From NCBI GenBank assembly GCA_024638765.1, contig JAHEJT010000026.1, positions 1 to 41,984 of the forward strand: a stretch of DNA of 41,984 bases, given 5' to 3'. This DNA comes from Verrucomicrobiales bacterium (lineage in GTDB: Bacteria; Verrucomicrobiota; Verrucomicrobiia; Verrucomicrobiales; DEV007). The translations under genes were made by a program, and so were the position numbers. Positions 7,860 to 16,911 of the stretch are shown piece after piece. The notes beneath the pieces were generated by a model, which did not search any database, had not been told where the DNA came from, and was given only the letters and a program-made list of their open reading frames with translations. Each line of letters starts with the position of its first letter. Positions within the stretch are counted from its first letter, which is position 1.

Positions 7860-9071
7860 ATGCTGAGGGATCTACAAAGAGGCGGGGGACCGGCGAGGGG
7901 GCGGGTCCGCGGGAGTCCGCAGCAGTGGTTGGTCCGGAATCCGGGGTGGCCCCTGGTCCGGCTCTGGATCCTGCTTCTCGGACTGGCGGCTTCCGCCGGT
8001 CCATCCCGGGCACAGTTTTCCTTTTTCTGGGAGGAGGAGGTCAAGCTCGAGGTGGCGGCGCAGCTTTCGCACGGGCCCGGCGGGATGACCATTACTCCCA
8101 AGGGCAGTTATATCGTCAGCCTGCACCAGTATTACCGCACCCAGGAGCGGGTCGTCGAAATCACTCCGGACGGAAAGACCAAACCCTTTGCCGAGGCCCT
8201 CCAGACGAATTCGAATGAGTATGCGGGACTGGTGCTGGATTCGGTGATGGGGGTGGAATGCGATTCCAAGGGCGTCGTTTGGATGCTGGACAATGGGAGA
8301 CGAGAAGAGACCGTGCCCAAGTTGGTAGCCTGGGATACCGATGACGACAAGTTAAGCCGCGTCATTTACTTGCCGCCGCCGGTGACGACTCCGACCTCAT
8401 TCCTCAGCGATCTGGCGCTGGATCCCTCGGAGCCGTTCGTTTATATTTCCGATCCTGCTTCCGGCGAGGACGCCGCGATCCTGGTGGTGGATCTCACCAC
8501 CGGGCTGGCGCGGCGCGTGCTCATGGGGAGAGACAGCGTCGTTCCGGAAGACGTAGAGATGCGCGTGGAGGGCCGTGAACTGAAAGTCGTGCGGCCCGAT
8601 GGATCGGTGGCAGAGCCGCAGATCGGGGTGAACCCGATCGCCCTGGACCGGCGTGGGGATTGGCTGTATTTCGGCCCGATGAAGGGGCGGACCCTTTATC
8701 GCGTCAGCACCACTCACCTGCGCGATAAGACGCTGACTCCCCAGGAGTTGGCGAGCCGCGTCCAGGGATATGCCGAAAAGCCCTTCAGCGACAGTATCAG
8801 CATTGATTCCAAGGGGAACATTTACGTCGCCGATCTCGGTCGCAGCGCCATTGGAGTAATCGACGCGAAGGACCGGAAGTATGAGCTTTACGTTACCGAT
8901 CCCAGGTTATCGTGGCCGGACGGGTTGTGTTTCGGCACGGACGGGCGTCTGCATTTTTACACCAATCAGTTGCATCGCTCCGGGACTTATAACGGGGGCA
9001 AGAGCCTCGCGGAGCCGCCCTTCTTGATTTTCAAGGTCCGGGCCCTGGCCTCGGGGGCGGTGGGGCGGTGA
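7860..9071 (+). CDS. Secreted major royal jelly/Yellow-family beta-propeller protein
   Basis: About 403 residues. After a hydrophobic signal-like segment (LVRLWILLLGLAASAGP, cleavage probably near SRAQF) the chain shows the pattern of bacterial members of the major royal jelly protein/Yellow family: VECDSKGVVWMLDNGR, LVAWDTDDDKL, LSDLALDP, ILVVDLTTGLARRVL, VNPIALDRRGDWLYFGPM, TLYRVSTTHL and YVADLGRSAIGVID. These strands build a six-bladed propeller. Bacterial substrates are not established, so I give no reaction. The true start is uncertain: the frame is open from 7770, and ATG 7860 and several later GTG codons are possible. It lies 93 bases after ptsI on the same strand, but a functional link to the PTS is not shown. 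Confidence 0.75.
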   Translation: MLRDLQRGGGPARGRVRGSPQQWLVRNPGWPLVRLWILLLGLAASAGPSRAQFSFFWEEEVKLEVAAQLSHGPGGMTITPKGSYIVSLHQYYRTQERVVEITPDGKTKPFAEALQTNSNEYAGLVLDSVMGVECDSKGVVWMLDNGRREETVPKLVAWDTDDDKLSRVIYLPPPVTTPTSFLSDLALDPSEPFVYISDPASGEDAAILVVDLTTGLARRVLMGRDSVVPEDVEMRVEGRELKVVRPDGSVAEPQIGVNPIALDRRGDWLYFGPMKGRTLYRVSTTHLRDKTLTPQELASRVQGYAEKPFSDSISIDSKGNIYVADLGRSAIGVIDAKDRKYELYVTDPRLSWPDGLCFGTDGRLHFYTNQLHRSGTYNGGKSLAEPPFLIFKVRALASGAVGR

Positions 9072-9116
9072 GGGTGCTGTGGGTTATCGCGACCGGGGCG
9101 GTGACGCCGATTTCCT

Positions 9117-9647
9117 TCAAAGCTCCTGCGGTGACAGCTCCAGGTATTCTTTAATGATCCTGGCGAACTCCTCCGGGTCCGATCGGGCCGCGGCGGCAGG
9201 CAGAAATCCTTGCTGCGAATCGTCGCGCGCGAGCTTCTGCCAGGCGATAGTGGAATCTTTCCAGAGGCCGGTGCGCTCGAAAATTATGGCCCGGCGACCG
9301 TCGGTGGATGCGAGTACGGTATAAGGACAGTAGCGATCTATGGAGACCGGTGAATCCAGGTTGGTCTCCGGAACGGCGGCATTGGAGTGCTCGGGATCGA
9401 GGACGTAAAACACGGTGCTCTCCTTGATGTATTCGGGGAACAGCTTGGAGATGCGCTTAGGGATGCCTCCGCGGTGCCGCACGGAGAACTCGCTGACGGC
9501 CGCCGCCAGTCGCTGCATATTGGCCTCGCTCTCCCGCTGGCTGGCGAGCTTCTTGATTGAGCCCTCCGGCTTGAGATAGTGCACCGTGAGCAGCGTCAGC
9601 GCCCCTGCGAAGAGGAGAAAAATGAGAATATTTCGCAGGATTCGCAT
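9117..9647 (-). CDS. Membrane-anchored hypothetical protein
   Basis: I do not recognise a family. The 176-residue product begins with a single hydrophobic segment (ILRNILIFLLFAGALTLLTV), then a charged helix (IKKLASQRESEANMQRLAAA) and a predicted extracytoplasmic part of mixed composition ending in EEFARIIKEYLELSPQEL. The layout, one N-terminal membrane helix followed by a long helix and a small globular domain, recalls pseudopilins and similar single-pass proteins, but no prepilin peptidase site is evident. I prefer the ATG at 9645-9647; a further in-frame ATG upstream (9692) would put 15 residues before the membrane segment and would lie inside a repeat element. It converges with the preceding plus-strand gene with a 45-base gap. 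Confidence 0.65.
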   Translation of the reverse strand: MRILRNILIFLLFAGALTLLTVHYLKPEGSIKKLASQRESEANMQRLAAAVSEFSVRHRGGIPKRISKLFPEYIKESTVFYVLDPEHSNAAVPETNLDSPVSIDRYCPYTVLASTDGRRAIIFERTGLWKDSTIAWQKLARDDSQQGFLPAAAARSDPEEFARIIKEYLELSPQEL

Positions 9648-9669
9648 GAAGAGGATTTCCCGGGTCGCT

Positions 9670-9805
9670 CTAGAGGCTATCCCAAAAAACAAATTCCTCT
9701 CACCCTAACCCTCTCCCCGTGGGAGAGGGGATTGGAAAAACAGGCTTTTCGAAATGATGAACGCAAACGAATCATCGAGAGAATTTATATTGGGATAGCT
9801 TCTAG
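9670..9805. mobile_element. 136-bp MITE-like element with 16-bp terminal inverted repeats
   Basis: The left end CTAGAGGCTATCCCAA (9670-9685) and the reverse complement of the right end (9790-9805, CTAGAAGCTATCCCAA) match at 15 of 16 positions. Inside lies a strong hairpin, CCCTCTCCC with GGGAGAGGG around a three-base loop (9709-9729). No coding sequence is present. The palindromic CTAG at each end could be part of the terminal repeat or a target duplication. A similar end, GATAGGTTCTAG, occurs at about 10142-10153. It lies directly upstream of the minus-strand hypothetical gene. Confidence 0.6.
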
Positions 9806-10149
9806 TCTCGTATCCCGGAAGTTCGTTGCCAAACGGAAGGGATGACGGTTTTTAAAGTGATCAGCTTGCGTCGTGCGAATAGTATCAGGATCGCCGAGCT
9901 TTTCCCAAGCTTGTGCGTCGTGTGTCTGTCGAGCCACGAGTGTGCTGTTAGCGAAATTCGGGGCATAAATGACATTCTTTCAGCCGGTGAAATTTGCCTC
10001 CCTGCGGTCGGAGACCCAAGGAAGCGTGGCCCTTTTCCCCAGGATCTGCGTTCCGGCTCAGTCACTGAGCTCCACCCGCTCCCGCGCTGCGCCTTGGCTG
10101 AGATCGAAATCCTTTATCGCGGAGCCATCCATGATTTATGAGATAGGTT
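9806..10149. other. Gene-free interval between MITE-like element and moxR
   Basis: No convincing gene on either strand. One minus-strand frame is open for about 60 codons and reads into the element at 9805, but it has no recognisable start or family, so it may be a remnant. The interval ends with GATAGGTTCTAG, which resembles the terminal repeat of the element at 9670-9805. Confidence 0.4.
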
Positions 10150-10179
10150 CTAGGGCACGGGGATCTAGGGCACGGGGAT
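10150..10179. repeat. 15-bp perfect tandem duplication at the end of moxR
   Basis: The unit CTAGGGCACGGGGAT occurs twice without a gap (10150-10164 and 10165-10179). The second copy contains the stop codon and the last four codons of the minus-strand moxR gene, so reading past the stop would repeat IPVP and a second stop. Confidence 0.85.
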
Positions 10180-11196
10180 CTTTTCGATAATGCGGGAGAC
10201 AATTTCCTCCGTGGTCACGGATTCCGCTTCAGCTTCATAAGTGAGCAGGACCCGGTGCCGGAGGATGTCGTAGACCAGTTCTTTGACATCCTGGGGGACG
10301 ACGAATCCCCGGCCTTGTAGAAAAGCGCGGGCGCGCGATGCCAGCGTGAGATTGATGGTTCCGCGCGGACTGGCGCCGAACCGAATGAGATTGTGGAGGG
10401 CGGGGTCGATGGTTTTGGGATTGCGTGTCGCGTGAATGATCTCCACGATGTAATCCTTAACGCTGTTATCGATGTAGATATCGTTGACCAGCGCGCGTGA
10501 GGCGATCAGGGTTTCGGGGTCGAGCGTCGGCTGCGTCTCCGGCACCGGGGCGGAAGTGGCCATTAGATCCAGGATCTGGCGTTCTTCTTCCCGGGTGGGG
10601 TAATCCACTTTGACCTTGAGGAGAAAGCGGTCGAGCTGCGCTTCGGGCAACTGGTAAGTGCCTTCCTGATCGATGGGGTTCTGCGTGGCGAGGACGAGGA
10701 AAGGATCGGGGAGATAATAGGTCTTATCGCCGATAGTCACCTGGCGTTCCTGCATGGCCTCGAGGAGAGCGCTCTGCACCTTGGCGGGCGCGCGGTTGAT
10801 TTCGTCGGCGAGGACGAGATTGGAAAAAATCGGGCCGAGCTTGGGTGTGAACTCGCTCTTCTGCGGATTGTAGATGAGTGTGCCGAGGAGATCTGCGGGG
10901 AGAAGGTCGGGGGTGAATTGAATGCGCTGGAAGTCGACGTGCAGACAGCCGGCCAGCGAATTGACGGTAAGTGTCTTGGCGAGGCCGGGGACGCCCTCGA
11001 GGAGAATGTGGCCGTTGGAAAGCAAGCCGATGAGAAGTCTTTCGACCAGCTCGTTCTGGCCGACGAGGACGCGACGCATCTCTTCCTTGACGGAACTGAC
11101 CCAGCTTCCGGCTTGGCGGACTCTTTCGGTGAGCTTGTTGGTGTCGATCGTGTCCGCGGGGGATTCCTTCGGGACGGTGGTGCCGGTTGTTTCCAT
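10165..11196 (-). CDS. MoxR-family AAA+ ATPase
   Basis: MoxR proteins are cytoplasmic AAA+ chaperone-like ATPases that usually help mature or activate complexes, often together with VWA- or DUF58-domain proteins. The sequence has Walker A GVPGLAKT (residues 68-75 from the chosen start), Walker B VLADEINRA, the sensor-1 strand LATQNPIDQEGTY, the PEAQLDRF arginine-finger region and the C-terminal lid with SPRGTINL. The start at 11196 follows GAGG by a short spacer; an ATG four codons upstream is also in frame. The usual DUF58/VWA partner genes are not next to it: the upstream gene on the same strand is an AI-2E-family permease, and downstream there is gene-free sequence. The partner is therefore unknown. 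Confidence 0.9.
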   Translation of the reverse strand: METTGTTVPKESPADTIDTNKLTERVRQAGSWVSSVKEEMRRVLVGQNELVERLLIGLLSNGHILLEGVPGLAKTLTVNSLAGCLHVDFQRIQFTPDLLPADLLGTLIYNPQKSEFTPKLGPIFSNLVLADEINRAPAKVQSALLEAMQERQVTIGDKTYYLPDPFLVLATQNPIDQEGTYQLPEAQLDRFLLKVKVDYPTREEERQILDLMATSAPVPETQPTLDPETLIASRALVNDIYIDNSVKDYIVEIIHATRNPKTIDPALHNLIRFGASPRGTINLTLASRARAFLQGRGFVVPQDVKELVYDILRHRVLLTYEAEAESVTTEEIVSRIIEKIPVP

Positions 11197-11232
11197 AAAG
11201 AGCCTCAAAAGAAAGACGATCCAGGGGGATTG

Positions 11233-12660
11233 TCAAGCGAGGGGGGCGTCGGCAATGTCGCCGGGCGGAGGCTGGGTGGCGGGCTTGACGCGTTTCTCCC
11301 AGATGTAGCGCCGGAAAAGGACCTTGAGTGAGGCGGTCAGCGGAACTGCGAGGAGGGCGCCGAAGAGACCTCCGAGGAGCAGGCTCCAGAAGAGCACCGA
11401 GAAAATCACGGTGAAGGGATGGAGGCCCACGGACTCACCGACAATCTTGGGGGCGATCAAGATGCCGTCGAGGTTGTTTACAGCGATAAAGACGATGGTG
11501 ACGATCAGAGGGAGCACCCACCAGGCGGCGCCGTGGGCCATGTACCAGTCATGGTTCGCGCCCTGGACGCTGGCGATGATGACCGCCGGGACGTAGCACA
11601 TGATGATGCCGAGATAGGGTATGATTCCGAGGATGCCGACGAGGACACCGATGAGGAGACCGAACTTGAGGCCGAGGATGCTCAAGACGACGGCGGTGAT
11701 GAGACCATCGATGAGAGAGACCACCATCTGTCCCCGGAAGAAGGCGATGAGATAGCCGTTGATTTCGGTGAGGGTGCCAACGACCTCGTCCTTGAAGAGA
11801 GAGGACCTGATAGGGAGATAGTCCGACCAGGTGGCGCGGATGTGGGGAGCTTCGCGGAGGAAAAAGAAGAGATAGATGGGCACGAGTGCCAATCCAAGGA
11901 TGAAGCCGAATGCTCCGAGAAAGCCGCCGATGGAACGGCGCACGAAATCCCAGACTTTGCGGCCGACCACCGGAACCTGTTCGAGGATCTGGGAACGGAT
12001 GTTGCCGGGTTCGAAGGTTGCAACCTTTTCCTTGTCTTCGGCAATCGGATCGGTGGCCGCTTCGGACGCGGGAAGGGCGGGCGCCGCTACGTCGACGGCG
12101 GCCTCCGCAGTATCCGGCGCGGCGATTGTGGCCGGGCCGGCATCCGCGCCGGGGGACTCCGGATCGGTTTCGCCGGCTTCCTGCGCCGGCGCGGGATCGG
12201 GAAGCCACTCCACGAGGGAACCGATGAGGGCGTGGTCCGAGTATTCCGCCCTGAGCTTCGCAGAACTGTTGTCGAGGGTCTGCTCGAATTTCTGGATATA
12301 AGCCGGGAAATCGCGCACGAGTTGGGCCGCCTGCCTGGTTACGGGGATGGCGATCGCAGTGATGACAAGGCCGCTGGCGGCGAGGAAGCTCAGGAAAACG
12401 ACGACGCTGGCCTTTTTCTGGGGAAGGCCCCGGGCGATAAGTTTGTCGACGAGCGGGTAAAGGAGGTAGGCGATCACCCCGGCGACGGCGAGGGGGACGA
12501 AGACGGGCTGGAGGACGCCCATGACCGACGTAAAGAGCCAGACCATGCCGACGGCGATAGCGGCGATGACGACGAGGGAGAGGGCCGTGATACCGGTCCA
12601 GAGTGTCTTGCGCTGAAAAGGGGTGGGATATTCCCTGGGGGGCTTCGCGTCCTCTGTCAT
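11233..12660 (-). CDS. AI-2E family (PerM/TqsA-type) membrane transporter
   Basis: About 475 residues with several hydrophobic segments: two near the N-terminus (ALSLVVIAAIAVGMVWLF, FVPLAVAGVIAYLLYPLVDK), one at VVVFLSFLAASGLVITAIAI, and a C-terminal cluster including LGAFGFILGLALVPIYLFFF, LLIGVLVGILGIIPYLGI and FSVLFWSLLLGGLFGALLAV. PIYLFFFLRE and the GxIPYxG motif are typical of the family. Members export autoinducer-2 or act in ion and pH homeostasis; substrate cannot be told from sequence. An unusual Ala/Pro/Glu/Asp-rich insert of about 60 residues lies before the second membrane cluster. I chose ATG 12660, preceded by CAGGA; the frame is open to a TTG at 12702. The gene ends 37 bases before the moxR start, so the two may be co-transcribed. 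Confidence 0.88.
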   Translation of the reverse strand: MTEDAKPPREYPTPFQRKTLWTGITALSLVVIAAIAVGMVWLFTSVMGVLQPVFVPLAVAGVIAYLLYPLVDKLIARGLPQKKASVVVFLSFLAASGLVITAIAIPVTRQAAQLVRDFPAYIQKFEQTLDNSSAKLRAEYSDHALIGSLVEWLPDPAPAQEAGETDPESPGADAGPATIAAPDTAEAAVDVAAPALPASEAATDPIAEDKEKVATFEPGNIRSQILEQVPVVGRKVWDFVRRSIGGFLGAFGFILGLALVPIYLFFFLREAPHIRATWSDYLPIRSSLFKDEVVGTLTEINGYLIAFFRGQMVVSLIDGLITAVVLSILGLKFGLLIGVLVGILGIIPYLGIIMCYVPAVIIASVQGANHDWYMAHGAAWWVLPLIVTIVFIAVNNLDGILIAPKIVGESVGLHPFTVIFSVLFWSLLLGGLFGALLAVPLTASLKVLFRRYIWEKRVKPATQPPPGDIADAPLA

Positions 12661-12796
12661 GCCGTCCTGACGCACTTTAGGAAGCGCGAAGGGATTTGGC
12701 AAGGATGGGCGCGGCTTAGCCGCGGGGGATCAGGCAGCTGGTATCGGGGTGGAGATGCCGGGGCAGTGAGGGCAGTGCCCTCCCGCATTCCTCTTT

Positions 12797-12950
12797 TGTC
12801 ATCCCGAGCGGAGTCGAGGGATCTCTCTCAATCTGCTTGAGCACCGGAATAGGCTCGGCATTCGGGACACCCCGGGTGTTTCGACCCTTTGTGGACGAAA
12901 AGGAAACCCACGCCGAATTGTGAGATCCCTCGACTCCGCTCGGGATGACA
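12797..12950. repeat. Inverted repeat pair, two perfect 29-bp arms
   Basis: The left arm (12797-12825) begins TGTCATCCCGAGCGGAGTCG and the right arm (12922-12950) is its exact reverse complement; 96 bases separate them. Sequences of this type (CATCCCGAGCGGAGTCGAGG) recur in many bacterial genomes, so this is probably a dispersed repeat rather than a gene-specific signal. The intervening sequence has no coding capacity that I recognise. Confidence 0.8.
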
Positions 12951-13031
12951 GAGAATAAAAAGGGGGATGACAGAGAATAAAAAGAGGGATGACAGAGAAT
13001 AAAAAGGGGGATGACAGAGAATCAAAAGGGG
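12944..13031. repeat. Tandem array, four copies of a 22-bp unit
   Basis: GATGACAGAGAATAAAAAGG-type units start at 12944, 12966, 12988 and 13010, and a broken fifth start (GATGG) is at 13032, giving an exact 22-bp period. The first unit begins inside the right arm of the 29-bp inverted repeat, so the array probably grew by slippage from the end of that repeat. There are no spacers, which excludes a CRISPR. Confidence 0.9.
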
Positions 13032-13229
13032 GATGGCACGTGGAGGATTGCGTGTTGGACGCTTCGCTCTGCCTCCGGCAGCCTATCTCCGCTCCGCTGT
13101 GGTTCCAGACTCGTTTTGAACGAACCTGGAGGTTCATTCTCCTGCGGCTCCGCGGGACGCGTCGCCCTACCTTCACCGCCAGGACATTCGAACCCTGAAC
13201 CTTGAACCCTGCACCGGCGCGACCGCGCC

Positions 13230-14480
<1,251 letters not shown>

Positions 14481-14930
14481 GAGAATGTGCGTTGGCTTGG
14501 CGGTTAACCGGGTGCCAGGAAGGCGTCAGCCTGTGGAACTGGCGAGGTCCCGGTGCTCTTGCGGAGGCGCGAGTAGATCAAAAGTGGTGCGCGTCGTCGA
14601 CTCGTTTCTGAGGGGCCCTGGGGGCGGCTTGAGGAACACCCGGAGGGGGCTGTGAACAAGTCAGCGCGAGGCGGCCGCGGGGGGCATTTCAGGGCTGAAT
14701 TTGAGGGGTTCCGCGGGGGGGCGCGGGGTTGGGCGATCTGTGGAACGTGTGGGCCCCACCCGCCTGTCTTCCGGCTCCCGACCGGCTGGGGTTCGGCCGG
14801 TGCCTTCCGCCGGGAAGCCAAGGCGGGGCCTAGGGTTTTGGGGGATTGACGAGTTCCGGGGGTAGGGTGGGAGCCGCCGTGGCGAGGTTGACGAAGGAGC
14901 TGTCAACAGGGATTAGCAGTAAAGTTAGGC

Positions 14931-14954
14931 GGGGTAGGGGGCAGGGTTTTGGGG
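14931..14954 (+). other. Predicted G-quadruplex motif
   Basis: Four G runs (GGGG, GGGGG, GGG, GGGG) are separated by loops TA, CA and TTTT, which fits an intramolecular quadruplex. It lies on the non-template strand opposite to icd, about 450 bases upstream of its start. Function is unknown. Confidence 0.5.
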
Positions 14955-14979
14955 CGTTTTGGAGGGCTCGTTAGGGCCA

Positions 14980-14988
14980 TGTGGATAA
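14980..14988 (-). promoter_or_regulatory. Single DnaA-box consensus match
   Basis: TGTGGATAA on the plus strand is the reverse complement of the DnaA consensus TTATCCACA. It sits in the gene-free stretch downstream of dnaB. No cluster of further boxes and no AT-rich unwinding region is evident, so this may be a chance match or a minor DnaA site. Confidence 0.3.
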
Positions 14989-15123
14989 GTTGTTAGTAAT
15001 GGGCGCCGGAGGCCACGGGGCAGGGGGTATTGTGACGGGATCGTCACGGAGCGGAGGCCGGGTCCCAGGTCGGAGGTTAGCATCTCGGGCGGTCGAAACC
15101 GCGCTCGCCGGTCCGTTAGGCCC

Positions 15124-16590
15124 CTAGAACTCCTCTTCGTCATCTTCGGCGCGGTCGACGAAGCGCATGCTGTCATCCAGGAACGTGAGCCGGATATCGC
15201 CGGTGGGACCGTTTCGCTGTTTGGCGATGATGAGTTCCGCTTTGCCGCCGGCGGCTTCTTTCTCATCGGGATCATCCTTGTAATATTGTTCGCGGACGAG
15301 CAGGCCGACGACATCCGCGTCCTGTTCGATGGAACCGGATTCGCGGAGGTCACTGAGGCGCGGCTTTCCGTCGCCCCGGGTTTCCGGCTGGCGATTCAAC
15401 TGGGCGAGGACGAGGACGGGGATATTGAGTTCCTTGGCGAGCGCCTTGAGGCCTGCGGAGATTTCGGCGATTTCGATCTGGCGATTGTCCTGGCCGCGGC
15501 GCGTGGTGGAGCGGAGGAGTTGCAGATAATCGACTGCGATCAGTTCGATGCCCGCCATTTTTTTAAGCCGGCGCGATTTGGCGCGCAGTTCGAGAATACT
15601 GAGTCCCGGTGTGTCGTCGATGAAGATGGGACTGGAGGCGAGTTGGTTGGCGACCTCCATGATCTTGGGAAAGTCGTTCTTGCTCAAGAATCCGCCGCGC
15701 AGTTTCTGCATTTGAATGCCGGCGCGCGAGCAGAGGAGACGTTGCACCAATTGCTGGGTGCTCATCTCCAGGCTGAACACCGCGACAGGTTTCTTGTGCT
15801 CGATGCCGACGTATTCGACGATGTTCATGGCCAGCGAAGTTTTCCCCATGCTGGGGCGGGCGGCGACGATGATCATTTCTCCACCGTGCAGACCGCTGGT
15901 CATTTCATCGAAGTCTTTGAACCCGGTGGAGAGTCCGACGATGCTTTCCTTGTTCTGGAACACCCGTTCGATGAACTCGATGGTGTCCATGACCTCTTCC
16001 TTCATACTGCGGAAGCTTTCCGAGGAGCTTTGGCCTTCGCGGATGGCGAGGATATTGCGCTCCACTTCGTCGAGGAGGGCGGGGACGTCTTCCTGGTCTT
16101 CGTAAGCCCGCGTGATGGACTCGGTGCAACACTGGATAATGCGCCGCAGGGTGCTCTTGGCCTTGACGATTTCGATATAAAAATCGAAGTGCGCGGCGGT
16201 CGGGACGAAGGCGTAGAGATCGGTGACGGCGGCGGGCCCTCCGACCTGACTCAAGAGACTCCGGTCCATGAGGACCTGGGTCAGGGTGATCAAATCGATC
16301 GGTTTATTTGCGTCGTGCAGTTCGACGAGAAGCTCGAAGAGCGTGCGATGGGCGGGGACGTAAAAATGATCCGGATCGATTTTTTCAATGGCGGCGCCGA
16401 TCAATTCCTGCGGCGACTGCAGCATGGAGCTGAGCAAGCCTTTTTCCGCGTCATCGCTACTGGGGAGAGCGCGGCGGACATCCTGCGCGATATCGCCGGA
16501 CGGCTGGTTCTCGAGAAGACGCGGGGCGTTCTTGCTCCCCGGGGACGAGTGAGTTTTGGCAGCGGGATCCGCTACGGTTTCCTGAGGCAT
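15124..16590 (-). CDS. dnaB: Replicative DNA helicase DnaB
   Basis: Hexameric 5'-3' helicase that unwinds the replication fork. The 488-residue protein has the N-terminal DnaB domain (about 40-145, beginning PSSDDAEKGLLSSML), a linker, and the RecA-like C-terminal ATPase core: GLSTGFKDFDEMTSGLHGGE, Walker A ARPSMGKTS with Lys250, VFSLEMSTQQL, Walker B ELIAVDYLQLL, the VLAQLNRQPE segment, the arginine-finger region SDLRESGSIEQDADVV and the C-terminal AKQRNGPTG. The acidic tail EDDEEEF is common. No intein or insertion is present. The start ATG lacks an obvious Shine-Dalgarno sequence. rplI lies upstream on the same strand, an order (rplI-dnaB) found widely in bacteria. Confidence 0.96.
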   Translation of the reverse strand: MPQETVADPAAKTHSSPGSKNAPRLLENQPSGDIAQDVRRALPSSDDAEKGLLSSMLQSPQELIGAAIEKIDPDHFYVPAHRTLFELLVELHDANKPIDLITLTQVLMDRSLLSQVGGPAAVTDLYAFVPTAAHFDFYIEIVKAKSTLRRIIQCCTESITRAYEDQEDVPALLDEVERNILAIREGQSSSESFRSMKEEVMDTIEFIERVFQNKESIVGLSTGFKDFDEMTSGLHGGEMIIVAARPSMGKTSLAMNIVEYVGIEHKKPVAVFSLEMSTQQLVQRLLCSRAGIQMQKLRGGFLSKNDFPKIMEVANQLASSPIFIDDTPGLSILELRAKSRRLKKMAGIELIAVDYLQLLRSTTRRGQDNRQIEIAEISAGLKALAKELNIPVLVLAQLNRQPETRGDGKPRLSDLRESGSIEQDADVVGLLVREQYYKDDPDEKEAAGGKAELIIAKQRNGPTGDIRLTFLDDSMRFVDRAEDDEEEF

Positions 16591-16911
16591 TAAAGGATCG
16601 TATTGCTATCGATTGGTTGTCGAGAAAAGGCGAGGCCGGGAAGGCGGCGCCGGATAACTGTTGCTTCGAGATCAGTATGCCCCAGGCGCGCAGAGCGTGA
16701 AAGAAAATTTGCCCGGGAGGACGCTTTTCCCGTGGAACGCCCCGTGGCGCAGGGGTGGACGCGAGATTCGCGCTCAGGAGCAGAGGTTAGGCTTCCGGCC
16801 GCAAACTAGCTTCGCGTTTTCGAGAAAGTAGATTCGAGTTCCACTCGAATTCCCGACTCTGGACGGCTCCGGCGGAAATCGAAGCGACGGCTCGGATCCG
16901 ACCTTTACGGA
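16591..16911. other. Gene-free interval between rplI and dnaB
   Basis: About 320 bases without a supported gene. The only structure seen is the short perfect hairpin at 16832-16850 listed separately; the rest may hold the dnaB promoter, which I could not identify. Confidence 0.4.
16832..16850 (-). terminator. Small hairpin downstream of rplI, possible terminator
   Basis: ATTCGAGT and ACTCGAAT form a perfect 8-bp stem around a three-base loop about 60 bases after the rplI stop. The stem is not GC-rich and no clear U run follows, so a Rho-independent terminator is only a weak possibility. Confidence 0.25.

Larger units (their letters stand above)
12661..13229. other. Gene-free, repeat-bearing interval between the permease gene and icd
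   Basis: No supported gene. It contains the 29-bp inverted repeat pair and the 22-bp tandem array listed separately. Near its right end is a run of AACCCTGAACC-like direct repeats (13189-13210), just downstream of the icd stop. Confidence 0.6.
14481..15123. other. G-rich gene-free interval between dnaB and icd
   Basis: About 640 bases without a supported gene, presumably carrying the icd promoter (minus strand). The plus strand is strongly G-rich. It contains a four-run G-quadruplex motif (14931-14954) and one perfect DnaA-box-like nonamer (14980-14988), listed separately. One DnaA box does not make an origin. Confidence 0.5.

Noticed and set aside
11419..12840. Long plus-strand open frame (473 codons) opposite the AI-2E permease gene
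   Set aside because: Antisense shadow of a GC-rich gene; the translation is low-complexity Asp/Gly/Glu-rich, while the minus strand encodes a clear membrane protein.
12944..13031. Possible CRISPR because of regularly spaced repeats
   Set aside because: The 22-bp units are directly joined, without spacers, and no cas gene is near.
14481..15123. Replication origin near dnaB
   Set aside because: Only one DnaA box, no AT-rich region, no dnaA or dnaN nearby; dnaB position alone is not evidence.
15286..16593. Plus-strand open frame (435 codons) opposite dnaB
   Set aside because: Shadow; the DnaB frame carries all helicase motifs.
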